The position numbers and the translations under genes are program-made. Below are positions 36,251 to 47,921 of a stretch of DNA of 64,000 bases, in pieces. The DNA comes from Blastomyces gilchristii SLH14081 (taxonomy: Eukaryota > Ascomycota > Eurotiomycetes > Onygenales > Ajellomycetaceae): positions 434,704 to 498,703 of the forward strand of contig NW_003101654.1 of the NCBI RefSeq assembly GCF_000003855.2. Reading direction: 5' to 3'. Within the stretch, counting starts at the first letter, position 1; each line of letters opens with the position of its first letter. Below the pieces are notes generated by a model. It was given only the letters and a program-made list of their open reading frames with translations. It did no database searches and had not been told where the DNA came from.

Positions 36251-38801
36251 GCTTTTCAAAAGAGTTATAATCTACTATCTGATAATAGTGATTAGATTCT
36301 ACTCTATCTTCACTCTGTTGAAGTATGAATGTATAAGAAAAATAATAAAAAAAGTTTAAAAACTCTTCAAAAATTTCATTTATTCAAAACAATGTGAATA
36401 GAAACTCAAATTATATTTATTCTTATCTTCAGATTGTATTTAAATAAAAAGTTGACTTTGTACTTCTTCAAGAATTAAACTTTGATACTGAGTAAAAGTA
36501 CATCATTTCTCATTCAAGCTATTACTACTTTCTTTCTGAAAAATCTGAGATAAAATCAAGAGTAGTGATTTATAAGAGAAAAAGATCAAGATATTAATTT
36601 AATCTGAGATTTAATATTATATCTGACTCTGATATTCTAGTGAGTGATATTATAGATAAAGAGAATGAGTTTAATACTATTGAACTTATAAATATCTATA
36701 ATAAAAAGTTATTGAAAGAAGACAACAATATCTGAATAATTAATAGAGAATTTTTGAATATAACTCTCTTAAAAAACTTTATAATTGTTGAAGACTTCAA
36801 TGCACATTATTTCTGATAAAACTCAGAATGTATAAAAGCAGTAAGAACAGATAAACTGATTGAATAAACTTTTAAATATTTAATAGATTTAGATAACAAG
36901 TCTGATCAACAAACATTCTTTAGAAAAGACATGAAAAAGAAATCTATTATAGATGTAAATTTCATATCATAAAATCTAATTAGAAAAAGTCTTATAAACT
37001 GATTTATTAATTCAAATGAAATCTCAGAATTAAGTCATAAGATTATTCAATTTGATATTGAACTGAGTGAAAAAATAAAAAAAGTGAAATTCTCTTCTCT
37101 CTAATCAGTATAACTTTTGAAAAAGCTGATTGAAAAGTAGTTGAAGAAAGAGTAAAACAGCTAAAATATGAGAAGCAGAGTAAGCTCTATTGACATCAAA
37201 GTCAAGATATCTTAAATGAAATACTTAAAAATAGAGTAAAGCTGATTACATCTATTCTTCTAACAAGTATTAGAGAAAATATTTCAAAGAAAAAGTTATC
37301 TGAGTATTTTAAACCTTGATGAAATGAGAATATTACTTCTAAAAGAAAGTAATTAGTCACTGTGAAGTGAGATTGAAAGAATAACTTAATATCTGATGAA
37401 GAGTTCAAAGCTATTTAATATGAATATTTTTCAGATATTAAAAGAGTTAAAACAGATTACTGAAACAAATTTCTTAAAGAAGTATAAGAAAAAGAAGTTT
37501 TTAAAGTCTTCAACTATACTAAAACAAGAAGTGTAGCAAAGCTTTCAATCTTAGAATATAAATTTTAGAATGAATCATATACAGCAAACTCTTTTGAGAA
37601 AAAGTGTCAAGCTTTTATAAGAATTCTCTTTCAAAACTCATCACATTTAGAAGAGAAGAATATGTCATTTCATAAATATATTGATGAAAATAACTGGAAA
37701 TGATCTGAGCTTATATGTGATGAACTAGAGTTAGTAATATTCTCAAGTTCAATTAAAACTGCTACAGAGCCTGATTCAATCAATCACTTAATTATTCAAA
37801 ACACATATTTCTACTTAAGGAATGAATATTTTGAGCTCTTTTTCAATCTCTTAAAAAATGATTATCATTCTGAATGCTGAAGAGAAGCTACTGAAGTAAT
37901 TCTTGTAAAGTCTAATAGAAAAGCTTCAATTTCTAAGTTATATAGAGTAATATCTCTGTTGAACTGTTTGAGAAAAATTCTAGAAAAGATAATAGCTACT
38001 AGATTATCTTTTATAAGCTCTATTAGTAATTCTCTTCTATTTAATGAATAAATGAGAGATAGAAAACAATGTTCTACAATTGACACTGTTCTTTCAGTTA
38101 TTTATGATATTCAAGTAGCAAAGCATGAAGACCTGGTCTCAACTGCAGTTTTTATTAATATAAAAGATGAATTTAATCATGTTTCAAAGTATAAGATGAT
38201 TCAAACTTTGAAGATGTTAAAACTGTCACTTTCTCTAATAAAATAAGTTTATTATTTTATATTCAAAAGAATTACATAACTATTCTTTGATAAAAGAAAA
38301 CAAGATAAGACTGAGATAAAAATAGAAGTACTGTAAGAATCTTCAATCTCATCTGTTTTATTTGTAATATACACTGTATATCTATTCAAGAATAGAGAGA
38401 TGAAAATAGTGAGATCTTTGAGTTATATAGATGATATTGATCTACTCTACAGTTCAAAGATAATTAAAGAGAATTTAGAAGTGATTGAGAAAGTAGTAAA
38501 GAAAATCTTTGTTAGAGCAGATATTAACTTAATTTAATTTAATATAAATACAACTGAGTTAATTGACTTTTTTCTAGATTTAATAAGAAAGAACTAAGTC
38601 AAACTTGTTTAAATAAAGAGATTAAACCTAGTTTGAATATTAAATAACTAGAAGTATGATGAAACTTCAAGTTAAATTTTAAATATCATATTTAATAAAG
38701 AATCATCAAGACAGAGAGACTATTGAATAGTATAATCAGACTATTAAATACTAAGCGAGATCTATTCTTTCAGGCTATGAGACAGTTATACATAGTCTGT
38801 A

Positions 38802-39059
38802 TGTAAGAATAAGTGCTCGCAGGTGATTATTCAGGTGTTTGCAGCTTGGCATGATATGTACTATTAACTACTAGAAGTATTCGCGGTAGAAAGATAAAAT
38901 GTAGAAGTCAAATGTATAATAGCATTCAAGCTGAGTTATAAATAGTATTTGTGAACTTCAGTCTATATAGTTGTGTGTAGTCAAGGGCCGCTAGCCCTAT
39001 TAATTATGTAAGAGATAGAAATAGAGGTAAAGAATTCATGAGAAGTGAGATTGCTTATA
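38802..39059 (-). repeat. Gypsy E 3' LTR
   Basis: 258 bp, full-length match to 45794-46051 and to the solo LTR at 57885. The block GGGCCGCTAGCCCTATTAAT is conserved in all three. Its last bases (TTGCTTATA) are decayed relative to TTTCTTACA. Confidence 0.93.
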
Positions 39060-40720
39060 TACTCTTCTCTCTCTAAGACTTCATCTGTGAAGCCTTTCAC
39101 TGAGTGACTTTATAGAATCAGCTCAGCACTGTAGTGATACTCACTAAAAACTCTTCATATCTATAAAAAAATCTCAGTGAGGAAAAATCTCTTATTACTG
39201 TAAAGAAAAAAGAGTCTGTCACTCAGTTTCTTATTCTGTGAGATTCTTTATGATCTACAGATTCTTCTCTGACTATTACACAGATTCATCTCATATCTTT
39301 CATACAGAAGAATTTCAGTTGACTCTTAATTATTTTCATGAGATTCTTATATAACTGTTATATAGATTCATCTCACAGATGAATCACTCTCTATAAGATT
39401 ATTCTCATTAAAAAGAAGCATTTACAAGTTAATCTTTCACTTATTCTCATGAATTATTGTTCTTTAACACTGTAGAATTGTGAGGAATTTTTCATTCTTT
39501 CATTAACTCTGTAGAATTATAGAATCAAGATATTTATAGTCTGTAATCACTCTTTATAGTTACATAGAAAGATTCAGACCTGTGATTCATAATCACTCTT
39601 ATTTACTAAAGTAATCTGACTGTTCTGTGAGATTACTCACAGTGTAAGCAAATCTCTCTAAAGTAGTATAAATATCTCAGATCTGTCTATGAAATCTCAT
39701 CTTCTTTTCTCTTTTTCTATAACAGCTTTTATTTCTATAAACTATGAGTATCTTCATTCATCTGTGAAGTGTTTTCACTCAGATGACAGAGAGAGAGTGT
39801 TTCTGACAATATTCATATATTGATTCAAGAACTTCTTAACAATAAAAAATTTCTTAATTTCAATATCTTCATAAATAATGTCTGATCACTGCTGAGCTTC
39901 TTATGAGTGTTTCTACAACTTCTTTAATCACTTTTTATCAGCTGATGAAGCAGAGATACTGTCATTTACAATCATATCTTTATCTCTCTCAGTCTCATCA
40001 CTGCACCTGATCTTCAGGCCAGCAGTCAACCTCATGCCTTTCTCAGATCAGTCTCTGACTTCAAGCAGCACAGTTCCTCTCTTTACTGTAAGTCTTTTCA
40101 TAAGTAATTTCTTACAGATTCTAGCTGACAGTTCTTATAAAGCTCTCAGTGTTGTCAGTGTCTTCTGTGATCTCACAGACCTACAATCACCCCCTCTCTG
40201 CCTGCACAATCTCTGACCAGGCATATGCAAATATACCTCAGTTTCCTATCAATGATTCTCACATCACAGCGCATTTCCACAATCTCATTGTCAATGAGAG
40301 ATGAGTCCCCAGGTACCTGCAAAATTCAGATAATTAAGGCAATGTGAATGCCATGAATTCATGACAGAAGTTGACCTGAATAGATGAGCTCTCTCTTCAC
40401 ATCTCAATTGTTTTCAGGCTGAATACTTCAGCACAACTGAGAAAGCAGACACAGCTTTGTAAGAGATATCTGATCACATGTATAGATAGCCAGCTCTCAA
40501 GACTCTGCTACAACTGTGTATACTCTGATGTTCAGCTTCTCTGAAGTCTGTGCATTTCTGACAGTCTTTATGTCAAATATAACAATTATCTGTATCACAG
40601 ACATAATACTCTCTGCTTCTTTGAAGAGAAAAATTAATAGTTATAAGAGAATTAAGTATTATGAATATTGAGAGTATGAATATAAATATTCTTTGTTTTT
40701 TCTTTATTAATCTCTAAATT
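39060..40720. other. Extra region of gypsy E between pol and 3' LTR
   Basis: About 1.7 kb with no recognisable gypsy domain on the coding (minus) strand. The plus strand, antisense to the element, has a frame starting at ATG 39878 (MSDHCWASYECFYNFF, reading TGA as Trp). It contains one stop in about 113 codons (to 40216), then continues with stops at chance density to about 40650. Part of this span (39960-40330) keeps CCCCC and GGCC runs and is less decayed. Some LTR elements carry an antisense gene here; whether this one does is unproven, since pyrimidine-rich sequence lowers stop frequency. Confidence 0.4.
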
Positions 40721-40979
40721 GTGTTCACAGCCCTGTTTATTTTCTTATTTTTTAACTTTAATAAGAGTATGATTTCTTCTTTTCTTGTATATATTATAAA
40801 CTGTTCATCTCAGTAGAAACTCATTATCTTATAGACTAGAGCTTATAAATAACAGTGTTAATATCTTTATTATAATCAGATTCTTAGTGAAGACTGTGTT
40901 ATTTTGACTTATTAGAATTCACAGTATAAAAGTTATATCTCAGCTTCTACAGATATCTTATCTATCTGAATGATTCTTA

Positions 40980-43900
40980 AGTGAACTCATTCATCTTGTC
41001 AGAATACTCTTATCACTGAATCTTGAATCAGAGCTTATAATCTCACTTCTCTAAGTTAATAATCTCTTTAATCTGATATTCTCTTTCACTCTCTAGTACT
41101 TTATAAACAGAGTGATGAGTCATAGAATTCTCTTCTAAGAATTCCTTATATTCACAGAGCAAAGAGATATAAAAAATATTATATATCTGTAACTCAGATA
41201 ATAGTTTTAATCTGTAGAACTATGAGCTAACTTTCTTTATAATCTTATAAGACTCTGTTCATAAGAGATTCAGCTTCTTACTAGATCTCTGTATAATGAT
41301 GTTTTCTAGACTTAGTCAGACTCTATCATCTTTCTTAAAACTCTTTATAATATACTTGGAGTCATAGTATCTCTTCTGATACTCTTGAGTCTTTCTCAAG
41401 AATTCACAGACTTTCTTCTGAATCTTCTGAATTCTCTCAGCCTGTTCACAGATATCATCACACTCTATAGTGTACTCTTGTGAGTTTATCAAGATCATCC
41501 ACAGATGAGTCTCAGTAAGTATCTCAAAGAGAGTTTTATCTGTGCTGATATGTTTTAAGTTGTTGTATATAAACTCTATAAGTAATAATCAATACACTCA
41601 GTCATTCTGATTGTAATTGACAAAGTATTACAGATACTGTTTTAATATACTTATTAGACATTCTATCTAATCATCTGTCTGTTGATAAAAAGCTGTACTT
41701 AGATCTTATAAGATCTTCAGTATAGTTATCAGATTAAATCAGAACTCTTCTGTGAAGATTGATTCTCTATCTGAGATAATATTCATAGATAACTCATGCA
41801 ACTGAATCACATTGCAGACAAAGTTATAAGCTAAATTCTTTAACTTTAAGTTCTTACAGATGAGTATAAAGTGTGCTATCTTAATAAAGTAATTCACTAT
41901 CATCAGCACACTGTCAAAGCAGGTATTATATATGTTCTTGCTTACAGAGAGACTCATAAGAATATTCATTTCTAGCTATTCTCAAGGTTTCTGTAGAATG
42001 AGTAGAGAAGTAAGTTCTTTATATAATCTGAATCATACTATCTGTGAATTCTGATAAACAGTATAAGAATTCACTATCTTCTTCACAAGTTCTCACATCT
42101 TCAGTCAGAAGTATTTTCTTATAAGTAACTCATGAGTTCTAGTATTTATAAAATGATCTGCTAGAGAAGAGTTATGATATCTTTTAATAAGTTATATGTA
42201 TAGAAACTCATTCACAGTTATATAAATTCAGCTCTTTCTTTATAAGAGATTATTTAAGTCTCTTTAATTCTTTATTTCTGCAGAATTAATCTCTGCTGTG
42301 AGCAGTTTCTGAATATACTGAGTATATTCATTCTTCAGTTGTAGTTCAGACAATCTGAATAGAAGATTTTATAAAGACTTATACTCTGTTTCTTCTTATA
42401 TCAGGTCTTTCACAGCACTTCTTAAAGCCTGTAAACTCTTCAGATTATAGATACTCTCTTCAAGAATTCTCACAGAGATTCTCAGAGTATTGACTCTCAG
42501 TGTTATAGAAAGTAGTTGTACAGACTTCTTCTCTCTCTTCTCTCTCTTCTCTTACAGAGAATTGAGAGACTCTTCAGTCAATCTCTTTATAACACTCAGT
42601 TTAAGCATCTTACAAAGCTTTTCTGTCTTCTCTAGTCTCTCTATATCTGTTATTCTGATCTTCTTAACATAGTCTGATCTGTGAGAGGATTCATCTGCTA
42701 GATTCTTAGTTTTCTTAATATGTTCTATCTTAAATCAGAACTCACTCAGTCTCTGAGCTCAGTAAATCTGTCACTGTGAGAGTTTCTTGATTGAAGTAAA
42801 CTATTATAAGCTGTTATAATCAGTTCTAACAGTAATCACTGTTATAAGGCTCTCAAAGTAGTAATATCAGTGACAGAAGAATTTCACTATTATAAGAAGC
42901 TTCTGATTATAAATGTTATAGTTAATCTCTATAGATTACATCTTCTATAAGAAAAAGATCACTGAAACCCAGTTTTCATTTGACTGTAGTTGTGAGACTA
43001 TTTCTGAAATTGTAAAGAAGAAGACATCTGTCTTCAATCTGATTAAGAGTAAGAAATTAAAGTGAAATAGTATCACTATATCTATGAAGATCTGTTTCAA
43101 TCTTACAAAGATCTTACAAGCTTCTGAGATAAGAAAGTTCTCACAGTTCTCTCTTCTTAATAATCTTTTCATTCTCTGTTCACAGAATGACTTTTTCTTA
43201 TTTTCACTCTTCAGCATGTCTGTAAGAACTAAGAAGATTCTTATAAACACAAAGATAAATTATCTATAGAAATTCACAAAGCTCAGAAAGATCTGAATCT
43301 CATGAATACTAGTTAGCTCTGATCATGATAGAATAGTCTCAATCTGTGAAGATTTCATCTGAATATCATCTATGATGATTACATATTCTAGGAAATTAAT
43401 TCAGCAGATACTGAAGTTATACTTTATAAGCTTAATATACAGTTCTATCTCATCTAAGATCTTCAATATACTTTATATATACTCAGTGTGTTCTTTCTTC
43501 TTTGCAGAGTACACTATCATATTATTCAGATATATTATCACAAAGATATTCAGATATACATGAAGTGTTTTATTAATGAAAGACTGAAATACTGCAGAGA
43601 TATTAGTCAGATCAAAAGACATTACTAGATATTCAAATAATCTCAGTACAGTTTTAAAGACAGTCTTTCATTCATTCTCAGACTGTATTCACAGTTATGT
43701 ATATATATTGATTACATTCAGTTGTGTGAATATGACAGCTTCTGTGAGACAGTTGATTACATTCTCAATTAGAGACAGAGAGTAGCAGCTCTTTATTGTC
43801 TTGAAGTTCAGATTATAGTAGTCTATACACAATCTGAGATCTTCATTCTTTTTCTTTATGAATATCACAGAGGCTTCTGTGAAGGCCTGTAAAGATTGAA

Positions 43901-44300
43901 TAAAGTCATTCTTCAGATTCTTCTTCACATAGACTCACAAGACCTCTGTCTCATAATAAGAGAGCTTATAGATTGATTCTCAGAAGGGTTTCTACTCTTC
44001 TATTAAATCTATTATCAGATTCTTCTCACAGTGAGAAGAAAGCTCAGCTGTCTTTACTGAACTGAATATCTCTGTGAGATCTCAGTATTTCTCTGATATC
44101 TGAAGCTCAGTTTTCATGACTGCAAGATTCTCAGACACTTATAAAGTTATTATATAGATGAGCTTGTCTTCTCTAATCAACTCTGAAGCATCAACTGATT
44201 CTATCTTCATAAGTGAGTCTATTAACACTGATCAGAAGTATAAACCTGACTTGTGAACAGCTATGTGTGAATTGTGTCTTTGAAGTCATACAAGTCTCAA
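40980..44300 (-). pseudogene. Gypsy E pol (RT-RNase H-integrase)
   Basis: Read downward. An RT open stretch at 43928-43695 has ASVIFIKKKNEDLRLCIDYY, the palm entry; the YxDD box at 43521-43532 reads YLNN, both Asp changed to Asn. RNase H is around 43050-42700 (TDVFFFTISEIVSQL, NYNIYNQKLLIIV, TDYNSL). The integrase core at 41969-41739 shows DSVLMIVNYFIKIAHFI and IISDRESIF, with conserved Asp positions. The integrase C-terminal basic block at 41498-41316 reads YQKRYYDSK. A possible decayed chromodomain lies near 41000-41080. Many stops elsewhere. Confidence 0.86.
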
Positions 44301-44699
44301 GTACATGTCATCTATGATATCTGCAATAATCACAGTTTCTACAAATCTTCTTCAGATTTCAGAGAGATCTTGCAATTCAAAGATAACTCTTATAAGTCTC
44401 TCAGCTCTCAGATCTGAGTTCTCACATCCTGTTTATTGCAAGAGCAGGTTTTCAGTTTTCATCTTTCAGCTCATTCACTTCATGAGCTTTAGAAACACTA
44501 CAGTGACCTGAGATTCTGAGTTCATCAATACTTCTTATACTTATGAAACAGTAGTATCACAGCACAGTCTCTCTTCATAAGCAAGCATTTCTATTGAGAG
44601 AGTAACAGATTCAGATGTTAGCTTTAAGACTCTTAAGAAGACTGTTACTGACTCTGTCTGTGACTTCTTAAATTTCTATTTCAGTTTGTTCAGACAGTT

Positions 44700-45793
44700 T
44701 GCACAGAGATATTCTAGTTTAAAATAGATGAAGTAGAGTCTCTTTTTCTTAGTCTCTCTGTTATACACTCTATTCACAGAAGCTTGTGAAGCTCTCTCTC
44801 TCTGCTCAGTAGTTAGATATAAATCTCTCTATATCTTATCATTTTTTTCTAATAAACCTGTTCTCTGTTATTCTGGCTCTTGCAGAGTCAGTCAGTGATT
44901 CACTCTCTGTAAGTCTGTGACTCTCACAGTGATCTGTAAGTGATGAATGAGAGTCATCAGTTTCTTCAGAGTTAAGAACTTAGAGTCTTACTCAATAAGC
45001 TTATTCTGCATATCTTTATTCAGTCTCTTTATGAATATTATTATTCAGGTCTTATTTCAGGACTCTGTTTTCACAGATCTTAATTCACATCATAATTTTA
45101 TAAAGTGCTGTGAGTAGTCTTCATCAGATTTCTCATCTCTTTTTCTAATATTGATAATTGCAGTTCAGGTGTTCTCTATTCAGCTTACAGAGTTTCTCAA
45201 CTTATTCTCTAAATAGGTCTTGAGAACAGATCAGTGAGATCTCTCATAATCATTCTTTAGATGATTCAGCCAGTTCTTGACTTCAGTGTAATAGAGGTTT
45301 GTCATCATATAGATGACAGCTTCTTCATCTTTCATATCACACAGCTGAGCTTGTGAGTCAATTTCAAATACAAACTTATAAAAGCTTTTATAGATTGTGG
45401 TTCAATAAGTAATCTTAAGTGATCACAGCTTAAGAAAGTTTCTTTTCAGTTCATGAGTGTCTCTGAAGATCATGTCTAGAAACTCAGTTCAAGAGTGTTT
45501 ACAGACAGTAAGCATTTCTTGTAGAAAAATAGCTTGATTCTGTGAGAGATGCTCAAGAATGTTCTTCACTGAGATTGATTTATTTGTGAGTTTGAAGAGT
45601 TTCTCTATTATAGATGCAGAGAATAATGTTCTGTGAGTGATTGATAAGTTCTCTGAGACTTCTTTTATAAAGACTATTCATGGTTCAGATGACTGCTGCT
45701 GAGTGTCTGCAGTAGAGTTTGCAGAGATTGAAGCATATGAGTTTCTAGTTCTTTCAGTTATAATGAGTGATTGCTGACTGACTGAGCTTGAAA
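44700..45793 (-). pseudogene. Gypsy E gag
   Basis: Capsid-type protein starting right after the 5' LTR. The frame reads SSVSQQSLIITERTRNSYAS, followed by helical segments (MKDEEAVIYMMTNLYYTEVK near 45330-45270; KSDEDYSQHFIKLW near 45130) typical of retrotransposon gag. No start ATG is visible between the LTR and the frame, so the start codon may have been lost or may lie inside the LTR. A Cys-rich nucleocapsid is not clear. A protease region should follow at about 44650-44300, but I could not place its active site. Confidence 0.75.
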
Positions 45794-46051
45794 TGTAAGA
45801 ATAAGTGCTCACAGATGATTATTCAGGTGTTTGCAGTTTGACATGATATGTACTGTTAACTACTAGAAGTATTCACAGTAGAAAGATAAAACATAGAGAT
45901 CAAATGTATAATAGCATTTAAGCTGAGTTATGAATAGTATTCGTGAACTCCAGTCTATATAGTTGTGTGTAGCCAAGGGCCGCTAGCCCTATTAATTACA
46001 TGAGAGATAGGAATAGAAGTAAAGAATCCGCAAGGAGCGGGATTTCTTACA
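45794..46051 (-). repeat. Gypsy E 5' LTR
   Basis: 258 bp. It keeps more GC-rich sequence near its right end (AATCCGCAAGGAGCGGGATTTCTTACA region) than the 3' LTR. Target duplication CTGTA follows at 46052-46056. Confidence 0.93.
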
Positions 46052-47921
46052 CTGTATTATCTCAGTAGCTGATTATGAAGTTCAAGTTTGATGAAATAAT
46101 TAAGATAATTTCATTGAACTCTTTCAAAATCTGTAAAACAGAGCTTTAAGAAGAATTCTGAAAGTATTTAAATCATGTTCTATTAAAGTAATGAAAATTG
46201 AAGCTTCAATTTCATCTTCTGCTATTTAATTTGAAAAAGCCTGTATGAACTATGCTCTGAGAGTCATGAAGATAAGCTTATATTATATAATCAGAGAAAG
46301 AGTCTCTTCTTTATTTTCATCAGTTAACTCAGAATATGAACTGAATTGAAATAGATTTCTTGATTGAAATGAGAATAATACTTTAAAGAAAATATTCTCT
46401 CAACTGTATAGACTATGTTCACTTATTAAAAATCAATTTTCTTTATTAAATATTGAGAAAATTGATCATGAGAAGATATCTCTCTGAAGAGAAAAGCTGA
46501 AATCTCTTATAGACTTATAAATAAGTGAACTATTTAAAGAGAGAGAATATGAACAGTATTTGAAGAAGATCTCTACAATCAATATAAAAGACTCTATTCT
46601 AATTTACTCAGATGACTCAAAAAATGAGAATTTGAATAGATTAGATACAGATATTACTTATACTGAAGATAATATCAATTTTATCTCAGATTTCTGAAAT
46701 TTAGACTGTGAATCTGAAGTCTTTGATGCTGAACTATTTATAATAGTGAAAGCTTTTAAACTCATTGAAATAAAATCTCATAAAAGAGAAAATAGTTTGA
46801 AAGAGCTATGAATATTCTCTGATAGTCAAGCTGCTTTCAAAAGACTTAGAAATAGTCAGATTCATAATAATTAAACGAATCTTGAACTGATTTTAAACTC
46901 TGCTTTAAAAATTCAAAAGAGAAGAATATTAAAACTGATAATTCATCTGCACTAAGTTCCTGCTCATATGAATATTCATAGTAATGAATTGACTGATTCA
47001 GCTGTAAAAAAGAGTTCAGAATTAAGCAGATCTGATCAAAAAACAGTGTTTTGATCTTTTATAAAGAGAAAGATAAAAGAAACTTGTTTAAATAAGTAGA
47101 ATGAAAGCTGACAGAAATAAGAGAAAAGCATATATTATTCAAGATTTGAGATAAAATCAAAGTGAAAATCTTGTTCAATTAAATATAAAAAGAAAATATT
47201 CCCATCTATAATTCAGCTAAAACTAGAATATAGTTATTTTAAATTCTATATATAAAGATTTAATGATAGATTTAATTCAACAGAGTACTCATTCTACAAT
47301 ACAAATGAAAATTCTGAGTATATTGTAATGTATTATGCATTATACAATAGTCTCAGAGTCAGATTGAAGAAGAAGTATGATTTAAATTAATTAAATATAA
47401 GATTCTTATTCTCAACTGAGACAGGAATTAAATACTTAATAGACTTTCTATTAGAAACTTAAGCAGCTATAAGAAAATGACTGAATTCAGAAGTATCTGA
47501 ATATGAAGAGATGAAAATTGATTAGATATAGTCTGTTAAAATAGCTATATACTATCTTTTAATAATTTTATTTTGTTATAGTCTCTTTTTACTATACTTA
47601 TTTCTTTCTGTTCTTTTCTATCTATCTATTTAATGTGTCTATCTTTAAGACTATGATCTCTTTTTCTTTGTCATGATATTTTCAAATGATTTCAAAGTAT
47701 CAGAAGGTGTTAAAATACTGCAATTTGTAAACAGTTTTTGTATTCTGAGCTGAAATTTTCTGATTTTGCATATCTGAAATTGGTAAATATATAATAGTTG
47801 ACTCTATAGATATAGGAAAAACTCTGAGAACTAAAGGTTCTCAGGTAGATGTCATAGTCTCTGACTGCATATATCTATAATTGAAGAATAATAATAATAA
47901 TAATAATAAGGTTTCAGTGAC

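Larger units (their letters stand above)
38802..46051 (-). mobile_element. Gypsy E: complete Ty3/gypsy element
   Basis: 7,250 bp on the minus strand, with 258-bp LTRs (45794-46051 and 38802-39059) and target duplication CTGTA (38797-38801 and 46052-46056) in ORF2 of LINE copy 4. The LTR starts TGTAAGAATAAGTGCTCGCAGG and ends GGATTTCTTACA on the plus strand. Order in element direction: gag, protease, RT, RNase H, integrase, then about 1.9 kb of extra sequence before the 3' LTR. Distinct from the A/B/D and C families in LTR and coding sequence. Confidence 0.95.
36325..47531 (+). pseudogene. LINE ORF2, copy 4, split by gypsy E
   Basis: Endonuclease EDFN at 36790-36801. RT with box YIDD at 38424-38435, still carrying both Asp. 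The thumb is cut at 38801 by gypsy E and resumes at 46057. RNase H (YSDD near 46605, SDSQAAFKRL near 46822) and a decayed C-terminal Cys motif follow. Terminal TAG at 47529-47531. Joining 38801 to 46057 restores the colinear thumb sequence seen in copies 1-3. Confidence 0.86.
33030..47907 (+). mobile_element. Tad-like LINE, copy 4, longest, split by gypsy E
   Basis: Target duplication AAGGTTTCAGTGAC (33016-33029 and 47908-47921) in gypsy D integrase. Without gypsy E and its duplication (7,255 bp) it is about 7,623 bp. That is roughly 383 bp longer than copy 2, which fits one more 163-bp 5' unit plus about 220 bp of otherwise unseen sequence at the extreme 5' end. ORF1 starts at 34704, ORF2 at 36325, and the tail ends at 47907. 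It is decayed throughout except for its first about 235 bases. Confidence 0.94.

Noticed and set aside
43084..43563. Plus-strand ORFs within gypsy E
   Set aside because: Shadows of the minus-strand RT/RNase H, whose motifs are recognisable.
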